A program made the position numbers and the translations under genes. A stretch of 64,000 nt of DNA from positions 2,734,857-2,798,856 of the forward strand of contig SCFE01000010.1 of NCBI GenBank assembly GCA_004352715.1, in the 5' to 3' direction. Below the pieces are notes generated by a model. The model saw only the letters and a program-made list of their open reading frames with translations, searched no databases and had not been told where the DNA came from. This DNA comes from Hofstenia miamia. Taxonomy: Eukaryota > Xenacoelomorpha > Acoela. Each line of letters starts with the position of its first letter. Within the stretch, counting starts at the first letter, position 1. Shown in pieces: positions 1 through 12,982 of the stretch.

Positions 1-1050
1 AAAATTTACTAGATTTCAATTATATTTATTTCGAAGAAGAGGCACTTTCTAACGAGCCCTTTAGGAATATATTCCCTGCCAATTTCCAAACAGTTACTGA
101 CATATGCCTTGTGTTGCTTAAGAAGTTATTGAGGTTATTTGATTAACCGTTTTTAAAAGTGGACTTTATGTTCGAGGGATTTCTAACCACTATAACCAGG
201 TATTGTGCCGAGTTTGCTGTCCGAGAAAGGGACTTGAAATATCAGGCCCTGCAAGTCTCTACTTTGAAATATTCAGCAGTTTTTGAGTTGTTTCTATTAC
301 AATGGCATTCTAGACAAAGGCTTGCATTGAATGAGTTTATTCGATTAACCCTAAACAACCCTAACATTTTTTACAATTTATGATTGTTTCTCTAAAAAAA
401 ATTTAAATACTTAGAACTCAATATATAATAAAAATGTTTCAAATCTGAAAGTACCACTGGATAGATAATAGTCTCCTTCTTCTTTTTCATACTTAATTCG
501 AGCTACTGGGTAAACCGTTTGGGACTTGAGTGACCTATTGTCAGACCACATAGTAGTAGAAGCGGGTTTTTGCTCGCATGGACTTTAGACCACTTCATTA
601 ACTGAACAATAGTTATGAGAAAACATTGAATTTTCCACTGAAAAATTTTTTAATGTGCTTCAAACACATGAATAATTTTTACAACAGATTTTCATCATGA
701 CAGAGAAGCACACTCATAGATGTGTTCCAAATCCTAGGATTCCCAAAGTTCCTAACAGGCTTGGCGAAAAGTGCAGAAGAATGTGAACAAAACGGTTTGT
801 AACATTAAAGGAAAAATAGGTTGATTGCGATTAATGTAATAAATCGTAAATAACTACTACAATTGATTGATCGATGTCTTCAGTGAGTGTAAACTACTAG
901 CACTAACATTTTGTTGCTTTGATCATTAACATTGTATAACATTTGTTTCGAAAACAGTGTCTAGAATTAAAGTTCAATGCATTCTAATTGTAGAGAGGGT
1001 TGTGTTGACATAATATCGATTTATACTGCGAAGCATTTAATGTAGTTTGC
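1..1050. other. Non-coding AT-rich DNA, no gene seen
   Basis: I see no convincing coding region here. The only reading frames are short, and none has a recognisable domain or a plausible splice context. The stretch runs up to the terminal repeat of the mariner remnant that follows. Confidence 0.5.
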
Positions 1051-1560
1051 ATTGGGTGGTTGCATAATTTTGTTCGTTTTTTATATTTACTGAAAAAAGC
1101 TAAATGCAAATAGCTATTATCTACTAAAGAGAAAAAATTATTCAATAATATTGTCCCTACCCTGCTCAACTTTACTCCAACGTTCCGGCAATTTTTGAAT
1201 TCCAATTAATGAAAATGATGTTGTTTTTTCAGAAATGAATTTGTCTATGAAAGTTGAGATAGATGCATCATTTTCCCGATAAGTGATTTGACAATTAAAA
1301 AGTTAAAAGTCTGTTGGTGCGAAATCTGGTTAATAGAGCGGGTGAAGTAGGTCTTCCCACCACAGCTTTTCGATTACAGATTTTGTCATCTTTGCCGCAT
1401 GCGGCCGAGCATTGTCGTGTAGCAACAAAACCTTTTTTAACAGTTGATAATGAGTAACTCCAGATTGATCCCACAAAATTGAAAGCAACAATTTTGTATG
1501 ATATACTTCGCTCTTCTGAGTGTTTTTTCTACGCGAGCTTTACTCAGGTCTTTTTCTGCT
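1051..1560 (-). mobile_element. Mariner-like transposase remnant (C-terminal half)
   Basis: On the minus strand, broken frames spell the second half of a mariner transposase. In order there are a stretch resembling the 'DQSGVTHYQLLK' region, LHDNARPHAAKM carrying the second catalytic Asp, EKLWWEDLLHPLY then a stop codon, PDFAPTDF with the third Asp, and IGIQKLPERWSKV near the C-terminus. About 30 residues appear deleted between the LLK motif and the LHDNARPH motif. The element ends at a terminal-repeat-like sequence (cattgggtggttgcataatt on the + strand, from 1051). Several stops and frameshifts mean it cannot encode a working enzyme. The N-terminal helix-turn-helix half and the other terminus are not visible. 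Confidence 0.8.
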
Positions 1561-4500
1561 TTTTGTAAACGTATAACTCCATTTTTAATTTTCGCTTATT
1601 ATTCTTGATAGAAATGTGAGATGTTTATAACCTCTCCATAACGCTTGCAGATTTGCCTGGCTGCATCAGTTGCATGTTTCCGTTGATTAATTTGAAGAAA
1701 AAAATGTTGAAAATGAATTTTTTCCACTCTAAATTCCATCTAAAATGGGAAAAATAATATTGTTTAAGCCAAAAATACATAAATAAAAACAAGGGTGAGA
1801 ATAATAAAAAGTTTTTAAAAAAGATCCAAGACATCAAAATATAAAGAATTATATTAAAAAGGACGTACTTTTGTGACAACTCAATAGTTTGCCATATAAA
1901 AGCATGTTAAGTTTGTGTTAAATCTTTTAAGCATGATTGCTGCCATTATGATTAATTATTGCGCTCATAAATCTTTGGCTACCTGATTATCTAGATATTA
2001 GCATTGGAACAATTTGCAGGATTTGTAAAGCTTCAAAGTATTCATAAATATTATTCTCAATATTTCAAGGTCGGATATACTTTTATCAGAATTGTTTACG
2101 TTAACATTGAACAATCTCCTTAGCGCATTTTTTAAGACACATATTGATAACATTTATTTTCAATTGTCTTGGATTTACTTATTGTCTGTAAAATGCTTCA
2201 GCTCAAATGTTCCCAACTTTTTCCTTTCAAGACAATTTATATAAATTCAAGCTAAAACCTCCATGTTTGAACATGCAAATCAACAAACTTTAAACATTTT
2301 GTTTGCTATTAGGGTTTTAGGAGCTGGATAAGTTTCACCAAGTAGAAATACTATGTATGCACCCACTGCAAATTTAGGAAATTTATAAATAGAATATTTA
2401 TATTTTTTTATTAATAATTGGGCACAAGACACATGCCATGTAGATAGATGCAATATTTAGCACTTTTATCATTTTAAGTTTTTTACGTTTAGCGTATTTA
2501 ATTGGTTGTCATCAACTGTAACTTAATGCTGCTAAACAAAGTGTATAAGTGTTTTCTGGCTCTATACTATACAATATGCCATTGCAAATATATAGTGATA
2601 ATGCACCTAAATTTCAATAATTCAAAGTTATCACTGCACCAACATTTGAAATTGCAGTAACAACTCCATTGTGTAGGCGTCTTGCTGAGTAAAATGTGAT
2701 ATCACGAACTATATAGACATTTCCACGTGCCTTCTCCTTCATCACTTTTTCAACAGCTAAAATTGATATTTTTCCAATTCGATCATTTTGCACCATTCCC
2801 AATAGACGTATTTCTTAAAGCGCGCTTATCAAAATTACAGATATTTAAAAATAGTCTGTCACAAGATGTTCCTAAGGAAAATTGTCAGCATAACTAGTAA
2901 GTAATACCCGTAGTAGGGATAGTATTTTATAACTTTTTAAAAAAATATTTATTTTAAATGCCACCATAATACGAGAAATGGTTATCAAAACAATTTTAAA
3001 ATTTAAAAAGTTCTCCACATCATTCGATTTGAAGTTTTTCCTATATTTTGTTTCCATTAGCATGCACAACTAACAAAAATGCCCTGACTATTGCCCTTGA
3101 AAACTTATAATTTATATTGTCTATGTGAATTATTGCAAATTTTCTATTTCTTGTATTGCTTCTAGTCGCTCTATTCTCTCTATTTCCACAATTTTCGCTG
3201 TTTATCTCCGAATGCTGCAAGAATTTTTTTAATTATGTGATTTAATTCCAAATCAGTTTAACCTGCTAAACTCACGTGCTAAAAAGATATTCAAAATATG
3301 AAAGCACCCTAAAATAGAGGGGTATCTTTTCTTTATATATGTTTTAAAATCCACTAGTTCGCGAGCTTTGTGCGCGAAATTTCCTTCCCAGCATGTGCTG
3401 AGCAATTAACTCTAACTTTGTGTTTGGCATGGGTAGTCTATCTAAAAGTTTGTATTTGGGATTTTTGATTCGCTATGCATTGGAAATGGGAAAAATGTGA
3501 AACCCTTGAAAAATTTTTTCGAATATTTGTAAAAATGTTTTGTAGCTTTGAAGTAGAACAGAATATTACTTGACAAAATATAATGAATTTCTTGTATAAA
3601 CCTGGCTATACTAATAGACTGTAAAAGGAAAATCGTCTATTTACAGGGAAAAAGTTTAGTCTTTTTGTTTCATTACAAGTCGCCTGGTGAATATTCCAGA
3701 TCAAAAATTAGTGATTTTATTATAAGAAGCGCAATCATTACAGATTAGCCAATGCATGTACACCTGTATTAATTAACTATGACATTGTGTAAAGCCCGTT
3801 CGCAGAGTCTGTTGCTACTTGATCATTCATTAATCTTGCTAAACTGACACATTTACTAACTTAGTAATCAAAGTGTCAGCATGTGGCGTTTTTCGTGTCA
3901 CTAAATCATATTCTACTGCTGGCTGGATTAAAGTACCACCGTTCACCTCTATCTCAGTCCTTCATTAAAATTTTCAGAGCTATCCCAAACTGTTTTTAAA
4001 AAGTATTTTATATACATTATTTTGCCAATGAAAAATTTAATGAGCAAGTGGACAAACGCATTAAAGTTAACAAACATTAAAAAACAAATAATTTTATCAA
4101 AATTGTGAAATTACTTCTGATAGCGTACTTGGCGTGACGGCTTATCTTGAACACCTGAAGACTTTTTGATTAATTTTAAAATTTCGTCACTGTCCGTGTC
4201 CCGAAGACACCTGTTAGACCAGGCGATAGAGATCGTTGTGTGTATTCAAACCGGTGAAGAGCGAGTTGGGAATAAATGCGGTATTCCATGTCACTTCCAC
4301 GATCCGTTATTATGAGACTCCAATCGTGTGACCAACAGTATTTCAATGTGATGAAGACATATTATTCGAAGATATGTACGTTCTCCTATGCTTATTTTTC
4401 GTTGAATTAAAAAAACAATCATGTGCAGCAAACTTCATATATTTTAAATTTTTCGGTGGAAGCTGTATGGTAACACTACTTTCATAACATGCCATGAATA

Positions 4501-5119
4501 TTTATGAATTAGACCCCATACATGCATAATTGGGAAAATTCGTGTGAGTCTAATGAATAGTCACCCTCTTGTGAAATATCCTAGATCCACCTCTGAACCA
4601 ACTATTATGTTTTACAAGACATCTTAAAATGCAATGAAATCCTGCTGATATAGTGCACTGCTGTTGTTTACATAGCAATTATTCATAGTAAATTTGCTTG
4701 AGTTCATTTTGATACCAAAGTTTTCAGAAGTTTCTTTATTTCAAAGATTCCCGAAGAATTGGCAACGGATATCTTATAATGCAAATAAAAAATTGACATG
4801 TCAGTGTACAATGAAAAAAACTGTCAGATTCATGTCTTACTGCAAACATTTTGTAGTGTATTATGAGACTGAGCACCACTTGTTAAAAATTATTCCGGAC
4901 ACAGCCGCTTTTCACATAGGGATAAAAACTGTAGAAATGCCAACAGGCTTTCCAATTTTAGGCGCGCCAGTATCTAGCATTATTACGAAAATTTGTCGAA
5001 ATGCAGTTAAAACTTGGGTGAAAAATTTGAATCATCCGTAACCTAGTGTCTATTTTAAAGGACAAACCGTTTTTCAAACATTCTATCAAAGCCTATTAGG
5101 AACTTTGGAATCCTGAAAT
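1561..5119. other. Non-coding stretch, no gene supported
   Basis: No exon chain or conserved domain was recognised. A frame at 2614-2802 (minus) and one around 4694-5041 (plus) are open for 60-115 codons, but neither is recognisable and the second begins without ATG. The sequence is AT-rich and otherwise featureless apart from ordinary low-complexity runs. Confidence 0.4.
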
Positions 5120-5127
5120 ATGGACAC

Positions 5128-5129
<2 letters not shown>

Positions 5130-5166
<37 letters not shown>

Positions 5167-5395
5167 NNNNNNNNNNNNNNNNNNNNNNNNNNNNNNNNNN
5201 NNNNNNNNNNNNNNNNNNNNNNNNNNNNNNNNNNNNNNNNNNNNNNNNNNNNNNNNNNNNNNNNNNNNNNNNNNNNNNNNNNNNNNNNNNNNNNNNNNNN
5301 NNNNNNNNNNNNNNNNNNNNNNNNNNNNNNNNNNNNNNNNNNNNNNNNNNNNNNNNNNNNNNNNNNNNNNNNNNNNNNNNNTATATATATATATT
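5130..5395. repeat. (TA)n microsatellite interrupted by an N gap
   Basis: A long alternating TA tract runs into a gap of Ns (5167-5381) and resumes on the other side. The repeat probably caused the assembly break, so its true length is unknown. Confidence 0.95.
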
Positions 5396-5768
5396 ATATT
5401 AAAATTGTATTAATAAGGAATTTCGTGAAATGCCTAAAATTCAATGAATTTGTGAGATTGGTATTTCACTTACCTAGCTTCATAAAAAAAATAAAATACC
5501 TAGATACTTCATGTATTTATTAAAAAAAAAAATATATATATATATAATGTATAATAAAATATATATTGGATCAATGAATACAAATTTCGCAATATTTCAT
5601 CAGATTTTATAGTAACTTATATAAAATTAATCTGAAAAAAATTTATATGGCGCTTTCTCTTTTTAATGTTTTATGAATCGAGAAATTTTGAAGGGACAAA
5701 AATATTAAAAATTGTTTGACTAACAAAAACATGAATATTCTCTTTGCAAACTTTAAAGTAATGGCCAC

Positions 5769-5948
5769 GCTACACGGCCAACTTTTGTCACCAATTTATT
5801 TCAGACAAACAACTTTTATCGTTGGTTTGGTATGCTACACGAACAACATTAGTTATTAAATTAGTTTTATACAAAAGTTGGGAAAGGTATGCTAGACGAA
5901 CGATTTTTGTTGACAACAAAAATTGCTCATAAAAGTTGTTCGTGTAGC
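5769..5948. mobile_element. MITE with 'gctacacg' terminal inverted repeats, copy 1
   Basis: The left end gctacacggccaacttttg and the right end caaaagttgttcgtgtagc-like sequence are inverted copies of about 28 bp with a few mismatches. Inside, a further copy of gctacacgaacaac occurs. A second copy of the family lies at 33481-33655, sharing the terminal motif and the internal block around 'gtatgctacacgaacaacattagt'. No transposase is encoded. I could not define a clean target-site duplication, so the superfamily is unassigned. Confidence 0.65.
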
Positions 5949-5952
5949 ATAG

Positions 5953-8415
5953 TGTTACAACCAGGCTTGTCCTTTGCATTCCAATTGGAAATGGATTGGA
6001 ATTGGTTGGACAAACAAAATTGGCTATTCATTGGATTCAAATTAGATTTTTATCGGAATAATTTTACAAAAATTTTCAAAATATGACAGCTGTTTTTATA
6101 ATGCAGTTTCCTAAATAATTCCTCATACCATTAAAATAATCGCTTTTGATATATGTCTGCTAGTACTCTGAATGTAATACGCAATGTCATGGTAGTTAAT
6201 TGCAATTTTGACTCTTAATCATGTGAGCATAGTATTAAATGTCCCCAAAATAAGTACGTTTTGTATAATTTTATTTGATTAGAATAAAATGCCTGGAGAA
6301 TTACAGAAATCCGTACTTACAGTATCATTGTGCTTTTGTATTCTAATCGTACACCATATGATAAATAATTTTTTTTAAATCCATTGGTTGCATAGATATT
6401 TATGTTCCTTAATAAAGCCTGCATCGCAATTCTGTTATGATATCATGTGCATATTTGTGGTCTAACATTAGGCAGTATTCCGAATGGATAGTTGCTACCA
6501 TTTTATGACAATATGTTATTAGTTGTAGTATATTTGTACTCAATAAACTACACTTTGCTTTCCCTTTTTCTCTAAAAATTCTACTTTTCCTCCTAAAGGA
6601 CGGTGATTTACTGAGGAATTCGAATTCAATTAGAAATTATTATAATCACAATAAATAGGTATTTAGACAAGTTTTCTTCTGTCATGCTTATACGTCCTTG
6701 AGTTAAAATGCCATAAAATTCGCTGAAGGATCTCTTTACACTAACACTAGGGAGGGAATAGCCTTGTGGCAGGACAATAATTTGATCACACCCCCACGGG
6801 TCTCCTACTAACATAGCACCGAATCCCGAAAATCTCCCAATGGAACACTAATAAACATAAAATATGAAATGCTGTATTTTAAGTTATACTGCATTGTATG
6901 CTGTATTTTCTGCTAAGATTTCGCTCAGATGGAGAAAGTGCAGGTGCGTAGGTCAATCAGGAATCGTAATTCCAAGTGTGAATAAATTTAGCATCTTGTT
7001 TTGCAGTTTAACAATAGAATGATGACAAAATATTTCGAATCCTGATTGCTTGGGATATCATGTTTTAGTGTAAATCAAATATAAACGACCTTATTTGTTC
7101 TAAGATATGTACTGAAAAACTATGGACGTGGACTGCTCGCAGGTCGTGTTTATTCTTTTTAAAATTAGTTTTTCTATTTCTAAGTGCATTTGTTTATGGG
7201 CCGTGCGCTAACAAACATTAGCGGTAGGCAGCTAATGAGGAAAGATATTCGATCTGGAACAGAATCGTCATTTTACTGTCACTGTATTGTAAGTGAGTTT
7301 TGATAATTCAGCCTGAAATTTCATTTCACTTTGGGGCGGACTGTGGTTATAAATGTAAGACAGCATTCAACTCTGAAACAAATAGTAAAAATGAAGTTTT
7401 CTTATTTTAATGCTTTCACCAAACAAAGATTGTCATGTTGAAAAATTCAACAAACAATAGTATCTTTATTAAAAATATATTTCTGAATGTTTTTGTTAGA
7501 AAACATATTGTCTGGCTCATCAGTACAATTAATGATATTACAAAAAGAATGTTAAGTTGTTGATTGCAATTTGCTATTTATTCAAATAAATATTAATAAG
7601 CTTATTTTGCATTATTGCTATACCATACATGGCACTCCTGAATTTTTTAATTAATAATGGAAGTTCACTTAAATATATAGACATTGATATTGATTATATA
7701 AGTCTATATTTTTAATGTAGCAATTTTCTTAGTTAGCAGTCACTGGAAAATTGCAGTTTGCAAGTGCACACTCAATATAAATATAAACCATCATGTAAAT
7801 ACAATTATTTAAACAATATTAAGATATTAACCCTCTATTTTTGCCGTGAAATTGTGTTTTTATCTTGATTAATATCATTAAAGGTAGATAGCAGTGATGT
7901 TACTTGAGTTTGTATGCAATAATAATTTTAGAATTTGTAATTAAAAATTGCTTCGTTTGCGCAGGAATGTTTTTCATAATTACTTTTCTAGCCACTTGAG
8001 AAATCGAAGCTTTAAGAGTTGAATCGTTTGCACGCGGGCATTTCAACTGGAAAATATTAACTATTGGAATAAATGCATAACAAATATGTTTATTTTCTTA
8101 TGATAAAAATCCAAACTTTGGATAAAAGTTCATCAGAAGGCTGACGAAGTTGCTTACCATAACAAATTTTGGATAGCACTTCTGCCACTGTTCATACCTG
8201 TTTCAAAAAAACTATTTCAGGACATATTTAGAATAATTTTAAAGTGTTTTCTTATCTAAATGAAAACAATTTCATTTTTAGAAATTACAATTATCAATGT
8301 AGAAACTCATTTCCAAATATTGAATAAGTGCAATTAACTGTTGCTTTAGGACAAAATGTGACTGATTGCAGCACAATAAAACAAATAGTCATTGATGGCG
8401 AATGTCTATGAATGT
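5953..8415. other. Non-coding stretch, no gene supported
   Basis: Only short frames without domain signatures are present. A minus-strand frame at 6626-6814 is open but unrecognised. Nothing else is called. Confidence 0.4.
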
Positions 8416-8733
8416 GTTTACAGCAGGCTTGTCAACGAGCCGAAATTTCTTAGCTCGGCTCGGCTCGCCACAAAATATCTTTCATAAAGGCTCGCTTCAG
8501 CTTGATACTGTTTTTAAAAATATTTCGCTCGCAGAATTCTTTACATAGCTCTTTCCTATTATTGAATAAACATTTCTAAAATAAGATCATAAGAAATTAT
8601 ATGGAATGAAAAAATAAGAAAAATCTGCAGTCAAATTAACAAGCAGTACTATACATTTTCTTTTCTCAAAAACGGCTCGTTGTATATCCAATACTCTGCT
8701 CAAGCTCGGCGCGTTGACAAGTCTGGTTTAAAG
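8416..8733. mobile_element. hAT-type miniature element with 8-bp target duplication
   Basis: The element runs 8424-8725 (302 bp). It begins CAGGCTTGTCAACGAGCCGA and ends CTCGGCGCGTTGACAAGTCTG, which are imperfect inverted repeats. It is flanked by 8-bp direct repeats, gtttacag (8416-8423) and gtttaaag (8726-8733), matching at seven of eight positions. Subterminal 'ctcggctcgg'-type repeats are typical of hAT transposase-binding regions. There is no coding capacity, so it would have been mobilised in trans. Confidence 0.8.
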
Positions 8734-9182
8734 CAATGCTTCTTAAAAAAACCAAAAGTAGCCATATAGCATTTCAGTCATTATAAAAATGTCGTCTATC
8801 TTTCCTTTGCTGAATCCATAGATTCTAAGTCACCCAATATCTTAGTAGGTACGGTTACGTTCTCATATCTGTATATTATTTTTATTTAGTAGCATGCATA
8901 CTTGCCACATACACATTCTCAGAATGATGGTAATTGAAGCGATTGCATTTTGGGTTTTTGAAATTGATGCTTTGAAATACCTCATTTGGTTGTGTTACTT
9001 TTTAATTCAGTCATATTTTGGTTTTGCGAAGCTCTTGTAAATTATCAATATCTATTATATATGCCAATTAATTCTCAATGTAGTTGGTCGAGTTTTGAAC
9101 CAATGAAATACTATTACTTCGCAACTGCATCATAAAAAGCAAAATATAGCCGTAATTTTAGTATTGCGTAATTTTGATCAGC

Positions 9183-10496
9183 ATGCTAATGTATCTGAAA
9201 TTCTTAGCGCTGTTGTCCTGTTTTGTGATGCCTACTTGGGAATCGGGGCCGCCTGCAATCTATGATAATCCCTACGGATTGTCAGATGCTGATAATAACT
9301 TTTGCAATGGAAAGGCTGATGGATATTTTATTGATACCACTTTAGGAGCAGAATGTAGTCCGAGGCAGATACAGTGTTCTACTCAAGGCGTAAATGATGT
9401 ACAATATGCCGATAAAGGAAAAATTTATACAAAGCAAGATGAGATTACACCTCCACAATCTGCAATCGCTGCAGTGCTTTTATCAGCTGATAGTACTATA
9501 GCCAGTTGTGGGATTGCTGCTGAATGCAAAACTGATGAAATGGTCATTCGTATTAGTGGTGCTGCAGTATGGGATCAGACACAATCTCAGCTTCAAATTG
9601 GAACTAGTGGGGCTAGTGGTTGCATTGCATCTTTTAATGCTGTTTCTTCCTCATACGAATTGACATCAGGTCTTAAAGATTGTGATATTGGCATGACTAT
9701 TACGGCTGGAGATACGGCAACCTTTACTGCAACAGTTACACGCACGACTGACAGTCATTATCAAGAAAATAATGGAGTAGCAGTAACGCGTGAAAAGTCT
9801 TTTACCGCGAGTGTCGTCTGCAATTATGCTGCAAATGGTGTAGTGAGTAGTCAATTCTATCCCACTAGCGCTGCAGGGTTGAGTACCGATCAGATCGGAA
9901 CTGCTACATTTACATTGGACTTCTATGACAGCACATATAATACTATTGAGTCTTCTCCAACCGTTGAGGTTGATGAGTTCTTGTACTTAAAAGCTGGTTT
10001 AACTAACTTAGGCGATACCGGCGCAATTCGCGTGCAAATTCATTCTTGCACAGCTGATCTTAGTTCTCCTACTGGTAATCTTTACACGTTAGCAAGTGAT
10101 ATGTGTGCTAATGAAGATGACACTGTTGTGTTTGAAAACAATGGTGCAGTTAAGTTTAAATCGTTCCGTTTTGTCAGCGATTCAAATTTTGATCAAACAA
10201 TAAAAGTAACATGTGAAGTTGCAGTTTGCTCAACATCTGATACTTCAAGCGCGCTGTGTAATTGTCTTCCTCCTACGAGAAAACGCAGAGCTGCTGAATA
10301 TTTAGGCGCTATCAGTCGTTCAACTGATGCCAAAGTAACTCAAACATACATTGTCAAACCCAAGAATACATACTGGCGAAATTTAGTACCTACATACGTC
10401 ATGTTTACTGTTGGCGGTGTGTTGTCGGTTATTGCAATCGCATTGGCGGCCATTTCATTCAAAAGAAGACCCGTTTATAAGGTTTTGGAATCTTAA
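9183..10496 (+). CDS. ZP-domain type I membrane protein, paralogue 1
   Basis: This is an uninterrupted single-exon frame of 437 codons. I start at the ATG at 9183, because the frame upstream has no ATG. Residues 1-20 form a signal peptide. A Cys-rich N-terminal segment around 27-60 begins YDNPYGL. A ZP-N-like module follows (CGIAAECKTDEMVIRIS, then Cys pairs and REKSFTASVVCNY), then a ZP-C-like module ending in paired Cys before a furin-type site RKRR at about 366-369. After the site come a hydrophobic strand (TQTYIVKP), resembling the external hydrophobic patch that controls ZP polymerisation, a transmembrane helix at about 404-426 and an 11-residue basic tail. ZP proteins are secreted, cleaved at the dibasic site and polymerise into extracellular matrices or egg and epithelial coats. 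The specific role here is unknown. Two paralogues lie 16 and 27 kb downstream on the same strand. Confidence 0.9.
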   Translation: MLMYLKFLALLSCFVMPTWESGPPAIYDNPYGLSDADNNFCNGKADGYFIDTTLGAECSPRQIQCSTQGVNDVQYADKGKIYTKQDEITPPQSAIAAVLLSADSTIASCGIAAECKTDEMVIRISGAAVWDQTQSQLQIGTSGASGCIASFNAVSSSYELTSGLKDCDIGMTITAGDTATFTATVTRTTDSHYQENNGVAVTREKSFTASVVCNYAANGVVSSQFYPTSAAGLSTDQIGTATFTLDFYDSTYNTIESSPTVEVDEFLYLKAGLTNLGDTGAIRVQIHSCTADLSSPTGNLYTLASDMCANEDDTVVFENNGAVKFKSFRFVSDSNFDQTIKVTCEVAVCSTSDTSSALCNCLPPTRKRRAAEYLGAISRSTDAKVTQTYIVKPKNTYWRNLVPTYVMFTVGGVLSVIAIALAAISFKRRPVYKVLES

Positions 10497-10563
10497 TTCA
10501 GTTTCCATGTATTTGTAAATATTTTAATTTGACCCACTCTGCAAATTCAAATGATCTGATTGT

Positions 10564-10569
10564 AATAAA
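10564..10569 (+). promoter_or_regulatory. Polyadenylation signal of ZP paralogue 1
   Basis: AATAAA lies about 70 bp after the stop codon of the first ZP gene, on the coding strand and at a plausible distance for a short 3' UTR. Confidence 0.55.
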
Positions 10570-10599
10570 TTCATCAACTTGCTATTATTTGTTAACTAA

Positions 10600-11776
10600 T
10601 TAAATGCGTTTCATCAATCTTACTATATCCTCCAATTATAAAGCTGATTTACTACTGTTAGTTTTATAATTTTCTATCACATAAATAAAAAGTAAATAAT
10701 CGGTCTACTTTCTGTAAATTTTACATTTAAATTGGAGGTTACAAACTCAAATCGAACTAAAAACAAAACAAAATTACAAAGAGAGATGTACGGCAGTAAA
10801 GACAAATGATTTTCTTGAAATTTCGTATCTGCGAACTGATACTCTTCTTGATAATTCGAATTTTGGACAAAGTAAATGTGTTTCATCCTCACAAATTTTC
10901 GTAGTTGTTTCTCTAATTTGATTTTCAAACAGTTTATAATTATATTGTATAAATCCATTTTGATTGAATGCGTGATTCGGGCACACTGTTTAACAGGTTT
11001 TAAATTTCTTCTTTAATTCGTTTGAAAGCCTTGCTAGTCACCATCTGATGCGTAAAAATATAAGGTACGATAAATGATGAGAATATTAGCATCTTTTGGT
11101 GTTATACATATAATTGATAAGCTCATTAACAATGATGCTTCCATTCATTTCAATTTTTTGTATATAAACAGTCCGACATATTTCATAACATTTTTTGTAT
11201 AATATCGTTTCTTATTGAAATTCGACGTTGTAAAACGTCAAACAATTGTTCATTTTTCATACCCCGATTGTATAAACAAATTTCTTCGGCTTTCGTTGCG
11301 TTCAGGTATAGGTTTTTTCCTAGACTCTTTTACTAATTTTTCGATGGAAGTTTGATTCAATTTCGTGATTTTTTAGCCCGTCAAACAAACACGCCGTCAG
11401 ACAAGCCATCAAACTTCCTATCAGACAAATTGAAATCAAAATAATTCATTTTTCTTCAAATATTCGTCAAACAAACTAATTACTTAGCAATAAATGCATT
11501 ACATTTGAAGTAGATTAACTTAGACTGGTAAAAGCAGCATTAAGTTGTTTCCTTATCTATGCGGTATCAATATTGTTGTCTATATACAATACTAAAGTGC
11601 TAAACCCACCTCACAATAATGACAGAATTCATTTACCCGCAACGCAGTGGTTCATTTACATTAAATGCTTTTCTTTGTCATTGGTGATACGAAGCATGTT
11701 AATTTAATTATCACTATAGTGAAAAATGTTAAAATAAAGTAATAGTCGTGAAGCATTATATATTTCTTGACACAGA
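10600..11776. other. Non-coding stretch between ZP gene 1 and a hAT miniature
   Basis: Overlapping minus-strand frames around 10677-10986 are short, unrecognised and not supported as genes. There are clusters of 'gtcaaacaaac/gtcagacaa' motifs at 11380-11480. Nothing else is called. Confidence 0.4.
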
Positions 11777-11965
11777 AAATAATACAGCGGCGTAGGCAAG
11801 TAAAAATATTTTTGGAAAAAAATGAAAAATTTAAAAACTAAGGTCGTTAAATGCATTTTTATGGTCTACTTTTTGTCAATGGTTTAAGCAATTTTCGCAT
11901 TGTTTCGCTCCGCTTTTGGTCATGACTCCTAGCCAGAGAATCGTGCGTACGCCCCTGAAATAAAT
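11777..11965. mobile_element. Very short hAT-type miniature element
   Basis: The element (11785-11957, 173 bp) starts CAGCGGCGTAGGCAAG and ends CGTGCGTACGCCCCTG, so the termini are imperfect inverted repeats of the CAGGGGCGTA type seen in hAT elements. The flanks aaataata and aaataaat agree at six of eight positions, consistent with an aged 8-bp target duplication. It is non-coding. Confidence 0.65.
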
Positions 11966-12982
11966 ATAGTAAATATATACATGTCTAATAAACATTGTAA
12001 CAAAAACGAACAATGCACAGATCATTGCACAAAAATTTATTTAAGCTGGTCAACCACAAAGCAGAAACTCCAGTAGATATTTGCCGTTTGTCTGATGGTT
12101 TGGTTGACAAATGTAGTACAGCAACGTGTTTACTAAATAATTAAAACAAGAGTGAAGTCAGACATTGCAAAAACCTCCACCAAGTATTGCATAGCATTTT
12201 AAAAAAAGGTTTACTGTTAGATGTTTCTTCATCTTTTTTCCAAGTTTAAATATTTAACCTCTCTGAAAGATATAACTTTATTGATAGCTTTACTTGTTTT
12301 CTTTCTAAGCAGGTGGTTTTTCACAAAGGGAAAAGATTTCATTGACGAACAGAAATTCGTTTTTAAGGAATTCTCTAATACAATTACGCTACACAATGGT
12401 AATCTTTTGTGGGAATTTAAAATATCTACGCATAACAATAAAACAATTTAAAAACTCCCCAAAAGAAAGGATTATTGAAAAGAAAACGACATTTTCATTT
12501 ATTGATAAAGTTTTTCCGTCCTACCACATACTGAGCACAACAATTTCTCTACAGGGATGTGTTTTTCAATTGCCTGTGTTGGATGTTGTCAAAGTATCGA
12601 AGGATGGAACAAATCTTACGGATTTAACAAAAAATTCCGAAAACCTGGCCGCAATTTCCTGTCTGACATTTGAGAACAGATTATCTGATTTCTAAACCCT
12701 AGAATCTTCTAAATAATCTTTCTCCATATTAGCATACAACGCCTCTATTTTCTTAACAAAAATAATTTTTCATATTTCTCTTTGAGTGAGTCTTTTATTC
12801 AAAGATTTGAATACGTGTGCAGCACAATCTCATTGTTATGATTGTGTGCATTGCAATCCAAAGTGTTTAAAATCCAATGGTGGAACAAATAGTTTTCAAC
12901 GTTATAATAGTCAAAGCAATATATTTGTTAAGGATACAATTAAGCTACAAACTAAATATAAAATACATAATAATAATAACTT

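Noticed and set aside
2614-2802. Minus-strand frame resembling a hAT C-terminal tail (MVQNDRIGKISILAVEK)
   Set aside because: Only a short stretch is suggestive; the ER.FS block and termini are absent.
4694-5041. 115-codon plus-strand frame
   Set aside because: It begins without ATG, the first internal ATG leaves about 77 codons, and there is no domain or splice context.
5120-5413. Open frame through TA repeats and Ns
   Set aside because: Poly-YI translation of a microsatellite plus unknown bases; not coding.
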